Assembly (NCBI RefSeq): GCF_000196495.1
Contig: NC_011312.1
Location: forward strand, 3,162,001-3,226,000
Length of the DNA: 64,000 bases
Source of the DNA: Aliivibrio salmonicida LFI1238
GTDB lineage: Bacteria > Pseudomonadota > Gammaproteobacteria > Enterobacterales > Vibrionaceae
Reading direction: 5' to 3'
Positions 28,786 through 38,093 of this stretch are shown here, piece by piece. Under the pieces are notes generated by a model. The model ran no database searches. It was given only the letters and a program-made list of their open reading frames with translations, and was not told where the DNA came from. Position 1 is the stretch's first letter; every line of letters begins with the position of its first letter. The translations under genes were made by a program, and so were the position numbers.

Positions 28786-28918
28786 TTCCCCGCACGCTTA
28801 CTAACTAGGGACTATAAGAGTCAGTATGATTGGCGTGAATTGTATCTATTAAATCGTTAGTACTTTTGATTCTATAGCTTCTAGAGCGAAGCGTTCTAGT
28901 TAGCACAGCGTATAGTCT

Positions 28919-29380
28919 TTACGGCTTCACATTCCTACTGATTGGATTCTGTAACGAAATCAGCGTTTCCGTTGATTGAACTTCCTCAATCGCTTGTAGC
29001 TTATCAATCAATACATGCTGTAGTTCTTGAATGCTTTTGCACATCAGTTTCACAAAAATATTGTAAGCACCGGTGGTGTAATAAGCTTCCACGACTTCTT
29101 CTAATGCGTCGAGTTTCGCGATGGCAGAGTGGTAGTCACGGGCCGCGTATAAATTAATGCCGATAAAGCAGCAGACATCGTAGCCCAGCGTTTTAGGGTT
29201 AACGATAACCTCTGTGCCTTCAATGATTTTTGCGGCTTTCATTTTTTCAATACGAACATGGATAGTTGCAGGACTAACATTAAAACGTTTAGCAAGCTCT
29301 GCATAAGGGGTTCGAGCATCATTCATCAAGGCTTGCAGAATATCTCGGTCAAGATCATCGATTTTACTGGTGTTGTTCAT
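28919..29380 (-). CDS. asnC: Lrp/AsnC-family transcriptional regulator AsnC
   Basis: A 153-residue regulator. Residues 8-65 are the AsnC-type helix-turn-helix (NARTPYAELAKRFNVSPATIHVRIEKMK-like region), 70-150 the RAM ligand-binding domain (GYDVCCFIGI, YYTTGAYNIFVKLMC). The C-terminus (STETLISLQNPISR) is very like E. coli AsnC, which senses asparagine and controls asnA. asnA itself is not in the window. It is divergent from rsmJ. Confidence 0.9.
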   Translation of the reverse strand: MNNTSKIDDLDRDILQALMNDARTPYAELAKRFNVSPATIHVRIEKMKAAKIIEGTEVIVNPKTLGYDVCCFIGINLYAARDYHSAIAKLDALEEVVEAYYTTGAYNIFVKLMCKSIQELQHVLIDKLQAIEEVQSTETLISLQNPISRNVKP

Positions 29381-29535
29381 GAGGCAGCCTTAAGCAGGGT
29401 TATTTATATATCAATATTCTTACTAAGCTACCTTAAGGGAGGGTTTTCAGCGAGTACTTTATCTAGTCGTTCTGAAGAATATCTATTACCATAGTCCCCT
29501 TACTGTTCTTATTATTAAGTGTGTTGGAGTACCCC

Positions 29536-30318
29536 GTGCAAATAGCGTTATTGTGTGAAGACCTAAATCGTCAATCTGAACTCGAGGCCATTGCCACTCG
29601 TTGGGGATTAACGCACGATGAAGATAATGTCTTTGCGTTGGTACTGACAACACAACAGCTTGAATTACGTAAACGAGATGAACCGAAGCTAGGGGCAATC
29701 TTTGTTGATTTGGTCTCTGGTGCCGTAGCGCATCGCCGTAAGTTTGGTGGTGGTAAAGGCCAGTCTATAGCGAAAGCGGTTGGATTGAATAAAGGCGCAA
29801 CCCCATTGGTTCTGGATGGAACGGCAGGGCTAGGGCGAGATGCGTTTGTTTTGGCTTCTTTAGGATGCAAAGTGCAAATGGTAGAGCGTCATCCAGTGGT
29901 GGCCGCCTTGCTTGATGATGGCTTATCGCGAGCGAAACACGATGCCGATATTGGTGGCTGGGTATCGCAACGAATGTCTCTGTTGCATGCATCAAGTCAT
30001 GATGCGTTAGAGCAATTAATGGCACAAGATGATTTTGTACAGCCCGATGTTGTGTACCTTGATCCTATGTACCCACACCCTGAAAATAAAAAGAAAAGTG
30101 CGCTCGTTAAGAAAGAAATGCGAGTGTTCCAATCGTTGGTTGGTGCAGATAATGATGCCGATGCATTGTTAGCACCGGCATTATTGATGGCCACGAAACG
30201 TGTTGTTGTGAAGCGTCCTGATTATGCTGAATGGCTAGATAATCAAAAGCCTTCGATGGCGATTGAAACGAAGAAGAATCGTTTCGATGTGTATGTTAAC
30301 GCTGGAATGAAGTCTTAA
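29536..30318 (+). CDS. rsmJ: 16S rRNA (guanine1516-N2)-methyltransferase RsmJ
   Basis: A 260-residue SAM-dependent methyltransferase that methylates G1516 in helix 45 of 16S rRNA. Motifs: RWGLTHDEDNVFALVL near the N-terminus, FVDLVSGAVAHRRKFGGGKGQ, SAM-binding DGTAGLGRDAFVLASLGC and the catalytic YLDPMYPH. I chose GTG 29536 because TTGGAG lies just upstream; the frame is open from GTG 29521. Its stop codon overlaps the uspA stop codon in the shared TTAA at 30315-30318. Confidence 0.93.
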   Translation: MQIALLCEDLNRQSELEAIATRWGLTHDEDNVFALVLTTQQLELRKRDEPKLGAIFVDLVSGAVAHRRKFGGGKGQSIAKAVGLNKGATPLVLDGTAGLGRDAFVLASLGCKVQMVERHPVVAALLDDGLSRAKHDADIGGWVSQRMSLLHASSHDALEQLMAQDDFVQPDVVYLDPMYPHPENKKKSALVKKEMRVFQSLVGADNDADALLAPALLMATKRVVVKRPDYAEWLDNQKPSMAIETKKNRFDVYVNAGMKS

Positions 30319-30740
30319 TCTTTAAATGGCACAACAAGAACGTCAATTGGACAGGTGTTGATCACTTGTCTGGTTGATGATAATAATTTACTCCAGAAAT
30401 CTTGGTGATGACCACAAACCACAAGGTTTACATCTAAGTTTTCAATTGCTTCGCACAACTCACTGCTTAGATCCCCACTACTTACCAATGTTTTATGAAT
30501 TGGATAATCTGCAAAGGTCACTAAATGCTTCATGGCTTCGTGCGATGCTTCCATTGCTTGGTGTTGTGTTTCAGCCAGATTAATATCAATTAATCCGGTA
30601 TATAATTCTGCATAGCTAACATCAATGTGAATAAAAGAGACTTTCGCATCAAGAGCCTTGGCTAAACCAACCGCTTTAGTGACCAGTGACTTACTCTCTT
30701 CTGTTAAATCGACAGCAACAAGAATATGTTTATAGCTCAT
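30315..30740 (-). CDS. uspA: Universal stress protein A
   Basis: A 141-residue cytoplasmic stress protein of the UspA subfamily (MSYKHILVAVDLTEESK ... VVCGHHQDFWSKLLSSTRQVINTCPIDVLVVPF). Its ATP-binding glycine motif is not of the classic G-2X-G-9X-G type, as in UspA proper. It is induced by growth arrest in relatives. Convergent with rsmJ and divergent from ftnA. Confidence 0.92.
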   Translation of the reverse strand: MSYKHILVAVDLTEESKSLVTKAVGLAKALDAKVSFIHIDVSYAELYTGLIDINLAETQHQAMEASHEAMKHLVTFADYPIHKTLVSSGDLSSELCEAIENLDVNLVVCGHHQDFWSKLLSSTRQVINTCPIDVLVVPFKD

Positions 30741-30946
30741 AATTTATCTCCTAGGTAATCCAAAAGTTAAATCCCTTTTGAATTCGATATTTAAGATGGA
30801 TTATCTATAGATTAGCACCAGTCTTTCTCTTTTTTTGTCGTTTAGGTCTCGTTCTGTCTCATGTCTTCTGATTAATTAAAATACAGATTACCTATGGTAT
30901 AGTAGACTCAGTTTCGAATGAAAATGAGCCATAAAGGAATTCAACT

Positions 30947-31474
30947 ATGTTAGCGAAAACCATGATCGATCATCTTAATGCGCAAATTAACCTAGAATTT
31001 TTTTCATCTAACCTATACTTACAAATGAGTGCTTGGTGTGAAGATAAAGGGTTTGATGGCGCAGCGTCGTTTTTCCGTGCTCACGCATCGGAAGAAATGG
31101 AACATATGCAACGTTTATTCACTTACGTGAGTGAAACAGGTTCAATGCCTATCTTAGGTGCGATTGAAGCACCACAATCTGAATTTTCAGGGTTGGGCGA
31201 TGTGTTCCGTACGACATTAGAACATGAGAAAATGATCACGCAAGAGATCAATAAATTAGCTCATGTTGCTTTTACTTCTCAAGATTACTCAACGTTTAAT
31301 TTCCTTCAGTGGTACGTGGCAGAGCAGCATGAAGAAGAGAAATTATTCAAAGGCATTTTAGATAAAATTGACCTAGTAGGTGAAGACGGTAAAGCGTTAT
31401 TCTTTATCGATAAAGATTTAGCTGTATTAGCAAAATCTGGTTCGTCATCTATTATGGATAGCACTGCTGGGTAA
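30947..31474 (+). CDS. ftnA: Non-haem ferritin
   Basis: A 175-residue ferritin that oxidises and stores iron as a 24-mer. Ferroxidase ligands are visible in helix A (NLEFFSSNLYLQMSAW), helix B (HASEEMEHMQRLF) and helix C/D (QWYVAEQHEEEKLF). It is the iron-store member of the ferritin family rather than bacterioferritin (no haem Met). An AAGGAATTC site precedes the ATG. Confidence 0.95.
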   Translation: MLAKTMIDHLNAQINLEFFSSNLYLQMSAWCEDKGFDGAASFFRAHASEEMEHMQRLFTYVSETGSMPILGAIEAPQSEFSGLGDVFRTTLEHEKMITQEINKLAHVAFTSQDYSTFNFLQWYVAEQHEEEKLFKGILDKIDLVGEDGKALFFIDKDLAVLAKSGSSSIMDSTAG

Positions 31475-31584
31475 GAAAAAGCACCCCTCAATGTAGTATG
31501 TATTTATGACGATTTGTATAAATACAGGTAGATGACCGGTCGTCACTTATCCAGCTCTTATGACAAGTATGTCTGGAGGTTATT

Positions 31585-31923
31585 ATGGTAAGTGGCGATC
31601 TTATTTTATTGGCGTTGTTTTCGGTTACAAGTCTGAATGTGATCCGTTATTTCAGTACACTCAAAACTCTTCTCTTTATTATGCGTGAAGCGCATCCTCT
31701 GTTGTACCAACAAGTTGATGGCCGTGGTTTTTTTACCACTCATGGCAATATCGGCAAACAAAGCAAATTATTTCATTATTTATGGCAAGAAGAGTATTTA
31801 AATCATCACGATACACTTTTTGTATTTAAGTGTGAGAAAGCGCGTTATCTCTTCATGTTATCGAGTGCTTTGCTTTTCGTTACCGTCGCGGTGTTTTTCT
31901 TGGTAATTAGTTTGGGCATCTAG
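31585..31923 (+). CDS. uspB: Universal stress protein B
   Basis: A 112-residue inner-membrane protein with an N-terminal helix (LILLALFSVTSLNVIRYF) and a C-terminal helix (LFMLSSALLFVTVAVFFLVISL), the two-helix topology of UspB. It is a stationary-phase protein linked to ethanol sensitivity in E. coli. GGAGG precedes the ATG. In E. coli uspB sits next to uspA; here ftnA lies between them. Confidence 0.9.
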   Translation: MVSGDLILLALFSVTSLNVIRYFSTLKTLLFIMREAHPLLYQQVDGRGFFTTHGNIGKQSKLFHYLWQEEYLNHHDTLFVFKCEKARYLFMLSSALLFVTVAVFFLVISLGI

Positions 31924-31971
31924 AGCTGAAAATAGTAAACTCCCTCCCAATTGAATTTGGGTGAGAGTGTC

Positions 31972-33156
31972 ATGAAAAAAGTAGACGTAGTGGTTATCGG
32001 TGCAGGCGCTGCAGGATTAATGTGTGCAGCTGAAGCCGGCAAACGAGGCCGCAGTGTTTTAGTTGTCGATCACGCTAAAAAACCGGGACGTAAAATTTTA
32101 ATCTCTGGTGGTGGTCGTTGTAATTTTACGAATTACGATGTGTCAGCAACTCACTTTGTTTGTAACAACGCTCACTTTGTGAAATCGGCATTGTCTCAAT
32201 ACACTAACTGGGATTTCATCTCTTTAGTGTCTAAATACGGCATCGAATTTGAAGAGCGCGATCATGGCCAATTATTCTGTGTCGATTCGGCAAAAGAAAT
32301 TGTCGATATGCTGCTAAAAGAATGTGAACTGGCTAATGTGAATTATCGCTACCGCTGCGAGATTCAGGATGTTAAAAAGAGTGAATCCGGTTTTTCTCTG
32401 ATGCTTGATACTGATCGTATCGAATGTGAATCTTTGGTGATCGCGACGGGTGGACTATCAATGCCGAAATTAGGTGCAACCCCGTTTGGTTATCAATTGG
32501 CTGAGCAGTTTGGTTTATCAATGGTTCCAACGACGGCAGGTCTTGTTCCGTTCACGTTGCATAAAGAAGATAAAGACGCGTTTTCTGAACTGTCAGGCAT
32601 TGCGATTCCAGTGGTTGTAGAATCAGAAAGTGGTGATAGCTTTAAAGAAAATCTCTTATTTACCCACCGTGGTTTATCTGGCCCCTCAATCCTACAAATT
32701 TCTTCATATTGGAACGCAGGTCAAAAAGTAATGATAGATTTGTTACCAAATGACGATTTGTCCGAAGAATTAGATACTATGCGTATCGATCATCCCAATC
32801 AAAGCGTTAAAAATTCATTAGCTAAATTATTGCCTAAAAGAGTGGTTGAAACCTTATTAAAGAATACTATTTTTAATGATCGTTCTCTTAAGCAAATCAA
32901 TAACAAAGAACAAGAACAGCTGTGTTCGTTGTTCCATAAATGGCAAGTTCTTCCTAATGGCACTGAAGGGTATCGTACCGCGGAAGTCACGCTAGGAGGG
33001 GTTGATAGCAATGAATTGTCGTCTAAAACCATGGAATCGAAAAAAGTACCTGGTCTGTATTTTGTCGGGGAAGTAATGGATGTAAGTGGTTGGCTTGGCG
33101 GCTATAACTTTCAGTGGGCATGGTCGAGCGGTTATGTTGCAGGGATAAACGTATAG
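31972..33156 (+). CDS. NAD(P)/FAD-dependent oxidoreductase, HI0933/YhiN family
   Basis: A 394-residue flavoprotein. N-terminal FAD-binding GAGAAGLMCAAEAGKRG (residues 9-25), the family motif GRKILISGGGRCNFTN, and a C-terminal WLGGYNFQWAWSSGYVAG. The reaction is not known. I chose ATG 31972, preceded by GGTGAGAG, over the open TTG at 31951. It follows uspB by about 50 bases and may be co-transcribed. Confidence 0.9.
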   Translation: MKKVDVVVIGAGAAGLMCAAEAGKRGRSVLVVDHAKKPGRKILISGGGRCNFTNYDVSATHFVCNNAHFVKSALSQYTNWDFISLVSKYGIEFEERDHGQLFCVDSAKEIVDMLLKECELANVNYRYRCEIQDVKKSESGFSLMLDTDRIECESLVIATGGLSMPKLGATPFGYQLAEQFGLSMVPTTAGLVPFTLHKEDKDAFSELSGIAIPVVVESESGDSFKENLLFTHRGLSGPSILQISSYWNAGQKVMIDLLPNDDLSEELDTMRIDHPNQSVKNSLAKLLPKRVVETLLKNTIFNDRSLKQINNKEQEQLCSLFHKWQVLPNGTEGYRTAEVTLGGVDSNELSSKTMESKKVPGLYFVGEVMDVSGWLGGYNFQWAWSSGYVAGINV

Positions 33157-35134
33157 GATTACCTAATAATCATTAAGTCATTATTGGTTTATTCTAAAAA
33201 TAGGGGCGCATAGGTGCCTCTGTTTTATATGTGACGAGCTAAATATATTAAAATAATAAGGGCTTAATTAACGATGCAAACTCTCTCGTTTAGTGTTCAG
33301 AGACTTACACAACTCCATGAGGAGTGTGATTCACTATCTATAGAGCTTGGAACCGCGTGTTTAATTCAAATATTTTCTTCTCAACAACCAGAGATTGTTG
33401 ATGATTATTATGCTTCTTTACAGCATTTTTTCCCTAACTCGGAAGTGATTGGCCTTAGCGTTATTCATTCCAGTATTGATGCGTCAATTTTTACTGATTC
33501 AACCGTAATTAGTATTTCTATTCTCGATTCTTCTCAACTTACTTCTGCTTCAGTGTTTCATTCTCAAGATGAAACTCGCGTTGGCCATCATCTATTAAGA
33601 CGACTCTCTATTGGACAAACAACAAAAGCGATCATTGCCTTTGGTTGTTATGGTTCAGCGAGTAATTATAAACTTTTCGATGCCTTTTCAGAACACCAAA
33701 ATCAAATACCAGTGTCTGGAGGCGTTGCCGCAGATACCGGAAAAGGAACATGGGTATTTTTAAATGGTCGATTTTATTACGATCAAATTGTTGCGGTAGC
33801 GATGCATGGAGAACAACTGCAAGCGTGGTCAGAAGCGTTTGTGGAATGGAACCCAATTGGTAAGCGTTTTCGAATTACTTCTTCAGAAGGTAATATTGTA
33901 AAAACGATAGATCACCTTCTTACGTATGATTTTTACTGTAAGTACCTTGCTGATAACAAATTGACGGCATTAAGCCAAATTCAAGCATTTCCTTTAATGT
34001 TGAAAGAAGACACCGTGCGCTACATCAATGGGGTGGAGGCGATTACAGAAGAAGGGTACCTTCAGTTTGCTTCACCGATCCCAACGGGGGATGAAGTTCG
34101 ATTATGCTATTACCATCCTTCATTGACTCAAGAGCAAGTGAATCAAGGCGCAATAAGACTGGCAAAGAAACAACCTGAATCTATTTTTATTTATAATTGT
34201 GAATCTCGAATTGAAAGCAGTTCGGAATCGACAGAGCTGCAAACTTTCTCAGATATTGGTTCGTGCCAAGGTATTTATGGAATGGGCGAGTTTTTCCGTT
34301 CTCATAAGCAACTCATCTTGCACCATAGTTTAACCTACTTAGCTCTGAGAGAGTCAGTTGCAGAAACGATTGATTCTGGATTTGCTCCCTCACCAAGAGA
34401 GCATAATTTAACGCCTTTGTTTTCATTAATAAAAAATGCGATTCAAGATGTTGATCAAATGACCTCGGAGATGGAAAAGAAAATCCACGACCAATCGATG
34501 CGCCTTATCCAAACGTATCGTACTGACCGACGAACTGGTCTCCTTAATCGGATCGTTCTGAAAGAGCGCCTTGAACATATTGCAGAAACCGATCACTTAG
34601 TGTCTTTTAAGCTCACCAATTTAAGCCAAGTGAATGAAAAATATGGTTATCAAGTCGGGGATAAATTACTTCAAGACATCAGTAAATACTTAGAAGATCA
34701 ACTTGCTAGCGCGATTGGGGCGGCAGTCGAGCTTTACAGTATCGGTATTGCTGAATGGGGAGTGGTTTTTCACAGCAATAAGAACAGTGAAGTTTTACGT
34801 AAATACATTACGGACTTTATTGAAGGCATTGAGCACGTAAGTTTTGAACCTTATGGCCTTAATGATGTGGATTATCTCAGTGTGACTATTTCTGGTGGTT
34901 TAATTAGCCGTCGTGATTTCCCTCAGATTGCAGTCGAAGAACTTATTTTAAAAACCGTAGAAGCCCGTCGAGTAGCGATGCGTCGAAATCGTCACTTATG
35001 TAACGCACGTGATTTATTGAAAGAAGAGCGATTACGCCAAAGCCAGTTGGATTGTAAGCGTGCGGGGAACTACACCTAACAAATAAAATTCATTATGCGT
35101 ATCTTACGATCTTTCATTTAACGAGAACGTAATT

Positions 35135-35449
35135 ATGCAAAAAGATAAAAAGAGAACACCAGAGCAATGGCACGCTCTATTTGAATCTCAGCAATCTAGC
35201 AAGCTTAGTGCCGCTGAATTTTGTCGTAACCATAATATTCTGCCAAAGACATTTAGTGCACGTAAAGCACGATGGAAACAAAAGATTAACGCTTCTACTT
35301 TCTTGAAAGTAGAAGCGTTAACATCAACTATCATCGCCACTCCACAATTACCAGATATTCAACTTTCTATCGGAAAATTGCGATTAACATTGCCAGCTAA
35401 TACTGAACCTCACTGGATAGGACTCTTATTAAAAGGGTATCAATCATGA
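35135..35449 (+). CDS. tnpA: IS66 accessory protein TnpA (copy 3)
   Basis: 104 residues, identical in translation to the other copies. It retains the internal palindrome. Confidence 0.93.
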   Translation: MQKDKKRTPEQWHALFESQQSSKLSAAEFCRNHNILPKTFSARKARWKQKINASTFLKVEALTSTIIATPQLPDIQLSIGKLRLTLPANTEPHWIGLLLKGYQS

Positions 35450-35793
35450 ATGTATTTACTGATATTTCCACCATTTATCTTCATCGTGATTTTGTCGATT
35501 TTCGCAAGGCCATTAATGGCCTTGTCGTGATTGTTGAGCAAGAAATGCAACTATCACCGTTTAGTGATGCTCTATTTATATTTTGCAATAAGCCTCGTGA
35601 TAAACTCAAAATATTGTATTGGGATAAAACAGGATTCGCTTTATGGTACAAGCGATTAGATGAAGACCGCTTCAAATGGCCACGAAATATAAATAACGAT
35701 ACGTTAGCATTATCAGAGCAGCAACTGACACTGCTATTACAAGGTTTTGATATCTTAGGACATCAACCGGTACATTATCAAACAACCCTTTAA
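35446..35793 (+). CDS. tnpB: IS66 accessory protein TnpB (copy 3)
   Basis: 115 residues, with Ile in place of Val at residue 8 (MNVFTDIST), the only amino-acid difference among the four TnpB copies. Confidence 0.95.
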   Translation: MNVFTDISTIYLHRDFVDFRKAINGLVVIVEQEMQLSPFSDALFIFCNKPRDKLKILYWDKTGFALWYKRLDEDRFKWPRNINNDTLALSEQQLTLLLQGFDILGHQPVHYQTTL

Positions 35794-35864
35794 ATAGTTG
35801 ATTCTCAGTCAAGAATAGGAGGCAACCGATTGATTACCTGTATTATCGTTATATAGTCATCTAC

Positions 35865-37352
35865 ATGACTGATAAAATAAAACCACTTCCTGATACCATT
35901 GACGAGCTGAAAGCACTTGTGCTTCAGCTTGAAAATAAATATAACCGTCTTCTAGAGCAATTTCGACTGGCTCAACATCAGCGCTTTGGTAAAAGCAGTG
36001 AATCTGACTCGACTCAATTTGATTTATTCAATGAAACAGAAGAAGAAATCATCATTGAAAATGATGACACACAAACGATTACCTACACTCGTCAAAAGCC
36101 AAAACGCCAACGCTTACCTGAAGACTTACCGCGTACTGTTATTATCCACGACATAAAAGATAAAACTTGTAAGTGTTGCGGTCTAGAGATGCATGCGATG
36201 GGTAAAGACATCAGTGAAAAGTTGGAATTTGTACCAGCTAAAGTGGAAGTTATTCAACATGTTCGTCCTAAATATGCTTGCCGAAATTGTGAAAAAAACA
36301 ATACTTCAGTAGACATTAAACAAGCCCCAATGCCAGCGTCACCAATCCCTAAAGGGATTGCGACCGCAAGTTTACTTGCTCAAATTATTACGGCTAAATT
36401 TCAATACAGTCTTCCACTTTATCGTCAAGAAACGTTATTTCAGCAATGGGGTATCATTATTGGACGGCGAACGATGGCGGATTGGTTAATAAAATGCTCG
36501 GTACTATTTACCCCTCTTAATAACGAGTTACATCGTATTTTGCTTGAACAACCCACTCTGCATTGTGATGAAACAACGGTAAATGTGTTGGATGTTGAAA
36601 AAGCAAAATGTTATATGTGGGTCTACTGCTCTGGCTATGATTCTCCAGGCTCTGGTGTTTTGCCTGGAATTGTACTTTATGATTATCAATCTAGCAGGCA
36701 TGGCTACCATCCAGTTAACTTTTTAAAAGGTTATAACGGGTATTTACATACCGATGGTTACCAAGGTTATGAACAAACTGAAGCGATTTTAGTTGGCTGT
36801 TGGGCACACGCACGTCGACGATTTATTGAGGCTCAACGTGTTCAAGTAAAAGGGAAAACAGGGAGTGCAGATTGGGTATTGAGTAAAATCCAAAAGCTAT
36901 ACCGGATCGAATCGTTATTAAAAGAGGCTTCCCCTGAAGCCAAGTATGTTGCTAGGCAGACAGAAGCCCGCGATTTACTTAAAGAGCTCCGTGATTGGCT
37001 TGATAGCGCAGTTAGTCGAGTATCACCTAAAACAAAATTAGGTGAGGCGATTAGCTATACATTAAATCAATGGGATAAATTAGTTCGTTATATTGATGAT
37101 GGATTGTTATCTATTGATAACAATCGAGCAGAGCGAGCGGTTAAACCGTTTGTTATCGGCCGGAAAAACTGGTTATTTTCGGGTTCAACGGCTGGTGCAG
37201 ATTCAAGTGCAATGCTTTACAGCATTGTAGAAACAGCAAAGGCAAACGGATTAATCCCTTACGATTATATTAGGTATTGTCTAGATCGTTTATGTGTTGG
37301 ATCGCCAGATATCGATTCACTTTTACCTTGGAATGTAAAAGACAAGGTGTAG
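35865..37352 (+). CDS. tnpC: IS66 transposase TnpC (copy 3), intact
   Basis: 495 residues, same translation as copy 2, with all DDE residues. It has the uninterrupted sequence RTVIIHDIKDKTCKCC at the site where copies 1 and 4 carry the 2-bp insertion. Confidence 0.96.
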   Translation: MTDKIKPLPDTIDELKALVLQLENKYNRLLEQFRLAQHQRFGKSSESDSTQFDLFNETEEEIIIENDDTQTITYTRQKPKRQRLPEDLPRTVIIHDIKDKTCKCCGLEMHAMGKDISEKLEFVPAKVEVIQHVRPKYACRNCEKNNTSVDIKQAPMPASPIPKGIATASLLAQIITAKFQYSLPLYRQETLFQQWGIIIGRRTMADWLIKCSVLFTPLNNELHRILLEQPTLHCDETTVNVLDVEKAKCYMWVYCSGYDSPGSGVLPGIVLYDYQSSRHGYHPVNFLKGYNGYLHTDGYQGYEQTEAILVGCWAHARRRFIEAQRVQVKGKTGSADWVLSKIQKLYRIESLLKEASPEAKYVARQTEARDLLKELRDWLDSAVSRVSPKTKLGEAISYTLNQWDKLVRYIDDGLLSIDNNRAERAVKPFVIGRKNWLFSGSTAGADSSAMLYSIVETAKANGLIPYDYIRYCLDRLCVGSPDIDSLLPWNVKDKV

Positions 37353-38093
37353 TTCCCCGCACGCTTACGTTGGATTGGTTAACGTGTGTGAATCGCGCCA
37401 TTTCTAAAAAAAGTGTGTTGGTCTATGGTCAGCCAATCTTTAAAGCAAATAGCCACGAGCAAGCCTCTACAGAGTGTTTAATGCGTATTCGTGAAGGTGA
37501 CCAAGTGTTTTCTCCTGGGCAATTTTTGCCAGCGGTAGAGGGGACTCACCTTTATACTCGATTAAGCCGAGAAATGATCTCTTGTACGTTTGATATTATG
37601 CAATCGAATCATATGGATTTTTCCATTAATCTTTCGCCTCAAGATTTGATGAGTGACAGAACCCTTGATTTATTAGAGTCCTCTATTATTCGTTTAGATA
37701 ATCCATTTAGAGTGGGTTTTGAGGTGTTAGAGACGGAGCAGATTCAAGATTACGGTCGTATGATTGAAGTTTGTAATCACTTTAGACGATTAGGGGCGCG
37801 GATCATCATTGATGATTTTGGATCTGGTTATTCGAATATTGATGAGGTCATGAAACTAGAGCCTCAGGTGATTAAACTGGATGGCTCTTTGATTAAAAAT
37901 GTTCATCAAGATAAGCGTCAACGGCTTATCTCTCAGCAAATGGTGCAATTGTGCCATGCGCTTGATGCAAAAGTGGTGGCTGAGTTTGTTCACAATCAAG
38001 AAGTCTGCTCGATTGTGGAGCAAATGGGCGTTGATTATTTACAAGGCTACTTTTTGGGTGAGCCCAAAGCATTGAAATAAGCGATGTCGTGGG

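Larger units (their letters stand above)
26487..28801 (+). mobile_element. IS66-family element, copy 2 (2315 bp), intact
   Basis: Complete element with intact tnpA, tnpB and tnpC. Flanking 8-mers are CCAGCAAG (left) and TAACTAGG (right), so there is no target-site duplication. On the left it cuts the DUF4124 gene downstream of glnA; on the right it meets sequence next to asnC. This is probably a rearrangement breakpoint. Confidence 0.95.
35054..37368 (+). mobile_element. IS66-family element, copy 3 (2315 bp), intact, with target duplication
   Basis: Complete element in the FIST-GGDEF-EAL gene. It is flanked by the 8-bp direct repeat GTTGGATT at 35046-35053 and 37369-37376. This is the only copy of the four with a duplication, so it is a simple insertion, and it defines the exact element ends. 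It differs from copy 2 by a few bases (TnpB V8I, one silent change in tnpC). Confidence 0.97.
33274..38080 (+). pseudogene. FIST-GGDEF-EAL signalling gene split by IS66 copy 3
   Basis: Removing the IS and one 8-bp duplication restores one frame of 827 codons (33274-35053 joined to 37377-38080, QLD-W-LTC). Order: FIST sensory domain (about residues 1-370), a coiled helix, a degenerate GGDEF domain (420-590; the signature reads GIAEW, so no cyclase activity is expected), and an EAL domain (610-827). The EAL part keeps DDFGSGYSN, VIKLDGSLIKN, FEVLE, NLSPQ and LQGYF, with ECL at the EAL position. As it stands the N-terminal part ends in the IS after QLDC and the EAL part has lost its start. Confidence 0.92.

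Noticed and set aside
26220..28801. Transposon-borne cargo around IS66 copy 2
   Set aside because: The element holds only tnpA, tnpB and tnpC; the neighbouring genes are housekeeping genes and not bounded by two IS copies with a shared duplication.
37277..37376. Start of a 267-codon frame that begins within IS66 copy 3 and continues into the EAL domain
   Set aside because: Its first 31 codons are IS sequence in another frame of tnpC. It is a chance fusion; the EAL part belongs to the gene broken by the IS. The same false start appears before the EAL remnant at copy 4.
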